NCBI GenBank assembly: GCA_003542015.1
Contig: DPLL01000161.1
Location: 1-8,158 of the forward strand
Reading direction: 5' to 3'
DNA from: Microcoleaceae cyanobacterium UBA9251
GTDB lineage: Bacteria; Cyanobacteriota; Cyanobacteriia; Cyanobacteriales; Microcoleaceae
Length of the DNA stretch: 8,158 bases
Shown here: piece by piece, positions 6,207 through 8,158 of the stretch
Position numbering within the stretch: the stretch's first letter is position 1
How the letters are laid out: every line of letters begins with the position of its first letter
Translations under genes and position numbers: made by a program
Notes under the pieces: generated by a model
What the model was told of the DNA's origin: nothing
What the model saw: only the letters and a program-made list of their open reading frames with translations
The model's database searches: none

Positions 6207-7664
6207 ATGGTATCCACCGCAGTACAAACCCACGTAGGCTACATCACCCAAATCATTGGGCCAGTTGTAGACGTAAAATTCCCAGGCGGCAAACTGCCCC
6301 AAATCTATAACGCTCTCACCATTTCCGGCAAAAACGAAGCAGGTCAAGACGTTTCCGTCACCTGCGAAGTTCAGCAACTGCTCGGAGACAGTCAGGTGCG
6401 TGCGGTTTCCATGAGTACCACCGACGGTTTGGTGCGTGGTATGGAAGTCGTAGATACCGGGAAATCGATTCAAGTTCCCGTCGGCATCCCGACTCTCGGC
6501 CGGATTTTTAATGTCATCGGCGAACCCGTAGACAACCTCGGCCCAGTCAATACTTCCGAAAGTATGCCCATCCACCGCAGCGCTCCGGCTTTCACCGAAT
6601 TGGAAACCAAGCCTTCGGTGTTTGAAACTGGAATCAAGGTGATCGACCTCCTGGCCCCCTACCGTCGCGGAGGCAAAATCGGTTTGTTTGGTGGCGCTGG
6701 CGTTGGCAAAACCGTCATTATGATGGAACTCGTGAACAACATCGCCAAAGCTCACGGCGGCGTGTCCGTGTTTGGTGGCGTGGGCGAGCGCACCCGCGAA
6801 GGTAATGACCTCTACAAAGAAATGATCGAGTCCGGGGTTATTAACGAAGAAGACCGCAGCAAGTCAAAAATTGCTCTGGTTTACGGTCAAATGAACGAGC
6901 CACCTGGTGCTCGGATGCGCGTGGGCCTGTCGGCTCTGGCGATGGCCGAATACTTCCGCGATGTCAGCAAGCAGGACGTTCTCCTATTTATTGACAATAT
7001 CTTCCGGTTCGTGCAAGCAGGTTCTGAGGTATCGGCTCTCTTGGGTCGGATGCCTTCGGCTGTGGGATATCAGCCGACTCTTGGTACGGATATGGGCGAC
7101 TTGCAAGAGCGGATTACTTCGACTACCGAAGGTTCCATTACTTCGGTTCAGGCTGTCTACGTGCCTGCGGATGACTTGACTGACCCCGCGCCGGCTACGA
7201 CTTTTGCTCACTTGGACGCTACAACTGTACTCTCTCGCGGCTTGGCTGCGAAGGGGATTTATCCTGCGGTTGACCCGCTGGATTCTACGTCTACGATGTT
7301 GCAAGTTAGCGTGGTGGGCGCCGAACACTACGGTGTTGCTCGTCAAGTGCAGTCTACTCTACAACGCTACAAGGAATTGCAAGACATTATTGCAATTTTG
7401 GGCTTGGATGAGCTGTCGGAAGATGACCGCTTAACTGTGTCTCGCGCTCGCAAAATTGAACGGTTCTTATCGCAGCCGTTCTTTGTGGCTGAAGTGTTTA
7501 CTGGTTCCCCTGGTAAGTATGTCAAGCTGGCAGATACGATTAAGGGCTTCCAGATGATTCTTGCTGGTGAACTTGATGATTTACCCGAACAAGCGTTCTA
7601 TTTGGTGGGCGACATTAGCGAGGCGATCGCCAAAGCTGAAAAAATGAAGGCTGACGCCAAGTAA
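6207..7664 (+). CDS. atpB: ATP synthase F1 beta subunit
   Basis: This is the catalytic beta subunit of the F0F1 ATP synthase, which makes ATP from ADP and phosphate using the proton gradient across the thylakoid (and plasma) membrane. At 485 residues it has the usual cyanobacterial length. The beta-barrel N-terminus begins VGYITQIIGPVVDVKFPGGK. The Walker A loop GGAGVGKT is at 162-169 (Lys168), the catalytic Glu is in GERTREGND (Glu194), and Walker B LLFID is at 259-263 (Asp263). The family signature PAVDPLDSTS is at 353-362, and the C-terminal helical domain is intact. All key residues are present and there is no sign of damage. The ATG at 6207 follows an AAAGG with 8-base spacing. In many cyanobacteria atpB is followed closely by the epsilon-subunit gene; here at least 494 bases of repeat DNA follow, and no epsilon gene is seen before the window ends. 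(The E. coli gene for this subunit is atpD.). Confidence 0.98.
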   Translation: MVSTAVQTHVGYITQIIGPVVDVKFPGGKLPQIYNALTISGKNEAGQDVSVTCEVQQLLGDSQVRAVSMSTTDGLVRGMEVVDTGKSIQVPVGIPTLGRIFNVIGEPVDNLGPVNTSESMPIHRSAPAFTELETKPSVFETGIKVIDLLAPYRRGGKIGLFGGAGVGKTVIMMELVNNIAKAHGGVSVFGGVGERTREGNDLYKEMIESGVINEEDRSKSKIALVYGQMNEPPGARMRVGLSALAMAEYFRDVSKQDVLLFIDNIFRFVQAGSEVSALLGRMPSAVGYQPTLGTDMGDLQERITSTTEGSITSVQAVYVPADDLTDPAPATTFAHLDATTVLSRGLAAKGIYPAVDPLDSTSTMLQVSVVGAEHYGVARQVQSTLQRYKELQDIIAILGLDELSEDDRLTVSRARKIERFLSQPFFVAEVFTGSPGKYVKLADTIKGFQMILAGELDDLPEQAFYLVGDISEAIAKAEKMKADAK

Positions 7665-7666
7665 TT

Positions 7667-7870
7667 TTAGTAATTAGTCATTGGTTATTGGTTATTGGTT
7701 ATTGGTTATTGGTTATTGGTTATTGGTTATTGGTTATTAGTCAGTGGTTATTGGTTATTAGTAACAATCAACAACTAACGACTACAAACCAACAACCAAT
7801 AAGTAACAAATAACAATTAACCAATAACAACTGACTAATGACTAATGACTACTGACTAATGACTACTGAC
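7667..7870. repeat. 204-base tandem unit, copy 1
   Basis: The unit starts TTAGTAATTAGTCA, three bases after the atpB stop. It then has eight exact TTGGTTA heptamers (7681-7736), a mixed section, and a run of GACTAAT/GACTACT heptamers. Inside it, 7737-7756 and 7819-7838 are inverted repeats matching at 19 of 20 bases, so the unit can fold into a large hairpin. The sequence is largely built on a seven-base period. It is non-coding on the minus strand (repeated TAA) and shows no protein-like content on the plus strand. Confidence 0.93.
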
Positions 7871-8074
7871 TTAGTAATTAGTCATTGGTTATTGGTTATT
7901 GGTTATTGGTTATTGGTTATTGGTTATTGGTTATTGGTTATTAGTCATTGGTTATTGGTTATTAGTAACAATCAACAACTAACGACTACAAATCAACAAC
8001 CAATAAGTAACAAATAACAATTAACCAATAACAACTGACTAATGACTAATGACTAATGACTACTGACTACTGAC
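7871..8074. repeat. 204-base tandem unit, copy 2
   Basis: Same length and layout as copy 1, with eight TTGGTTA heptamers at 7885-7940. Only four substitutions and no indels separate the two copies, including a T for G just after the heptamer run and a T for C in the middle section. Two more substitutions change the order of GACTAAT and GACTACT heptamers. The high identity points to recent duplication of the whole unit. Confidence 0.93.
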
Positions 8075-8158
8075 TTAGTAATTAGTCATTGGTTATTGGT
8101 TATTGGTTATTTGTTATTGGTTATTGGTTATTAGTCATTGGTTATTAGTAACAATCAA
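8075..8158. repeat. 204-base tandem unit, copy 3 (partial, cut by window end)
   Basis: It begins with the same TTAGTAATTAGTCA but has only six heptamers (8089-8130), one of them TTTGTTA, and one heptamer fewer in the following section. It therefore shows heptamer contraction within an otherwise conserved unit. The array continues beyond the window. Confidence 0.9.

Noticed and set aside
6201..7346. Long minus-strand frames opposite atpB
   Set aside because: They are antisense to a conserved, intact gene, with no family resemblance; codon bias of atpB explains the absence of stops.
7667..8158. CRISPR array
   Set aside because: The seven-base units are contiguous, without unique spacers of uniform length, and the 204-base units abut directly.

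Overview
The window looks like chromosome from a cyanobacterium, probably filamentous. It carries a cyanobacterial-type atpB, seven copies of the HIP1 octamer GCGATCGC (14-21, 1067-1074, 3158-3165, 3532-3539, 5199-5206, 6042-6049, 7623-7630), a PEP-CTERM secreted protein, a filamentous-hemagglutinin-like protein joined to a CHAT domain, and heptanucleotide tandem arrays. The genus cannot be fixed from this sequence alone.

Left half (about 52-4425, minus strand): one long gene broken into pieces. Read 5' to 3' it holds a signal peptide, a two-partner-secretion (TPS) domain, a Gly/Asn/Thr-rich beta-helix, a Pro/Thr linker and the first part of a CHAT domain. These parts lie in different frames and are separated by four apparent frameshifts and one in-frame TAA. 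The CHAT homology stops near position 118, before its catalytic His and Cys would appear. I read this as a pseudogene of a TpsA-CHAT fusion. Three of the frame changes fall in or near short homopolymers or dinucleotide repeats, so sequencing error or phase variation could explain some of them. A good sigma-70-type promoter (4442-4470) still sits just upstream.

Middle (4426-5280): an 855-base spacer between divergent genes, with no convincing intact gene. It contains a 35-base near-perfect palindrome (4548-4582), several further dyads, and a small zinc-ribbon-like reading frame interrupted by TGA (4936-5100).

Right half (plus strand): a PEP-CTERM protein (5281-6081) with a clear ribosome binding site, then a 125-base gap with small dyads, then atpB (6207-7664). 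Downstream of atpB, from 7667 to the window end, lies a higher-order tandem repeat. Its 204-base unit contains a run of TTGGTTA heptamers followed by an inverted-repeat section. Two full units differ at only four positions, and a third runs off the end. The repeat occupies the place where many cyanobacteria have the epsilon-subunit gene.

The genes do not form an evident pathway. Two encode exported or surface proteins, and atpB is housekeeping.
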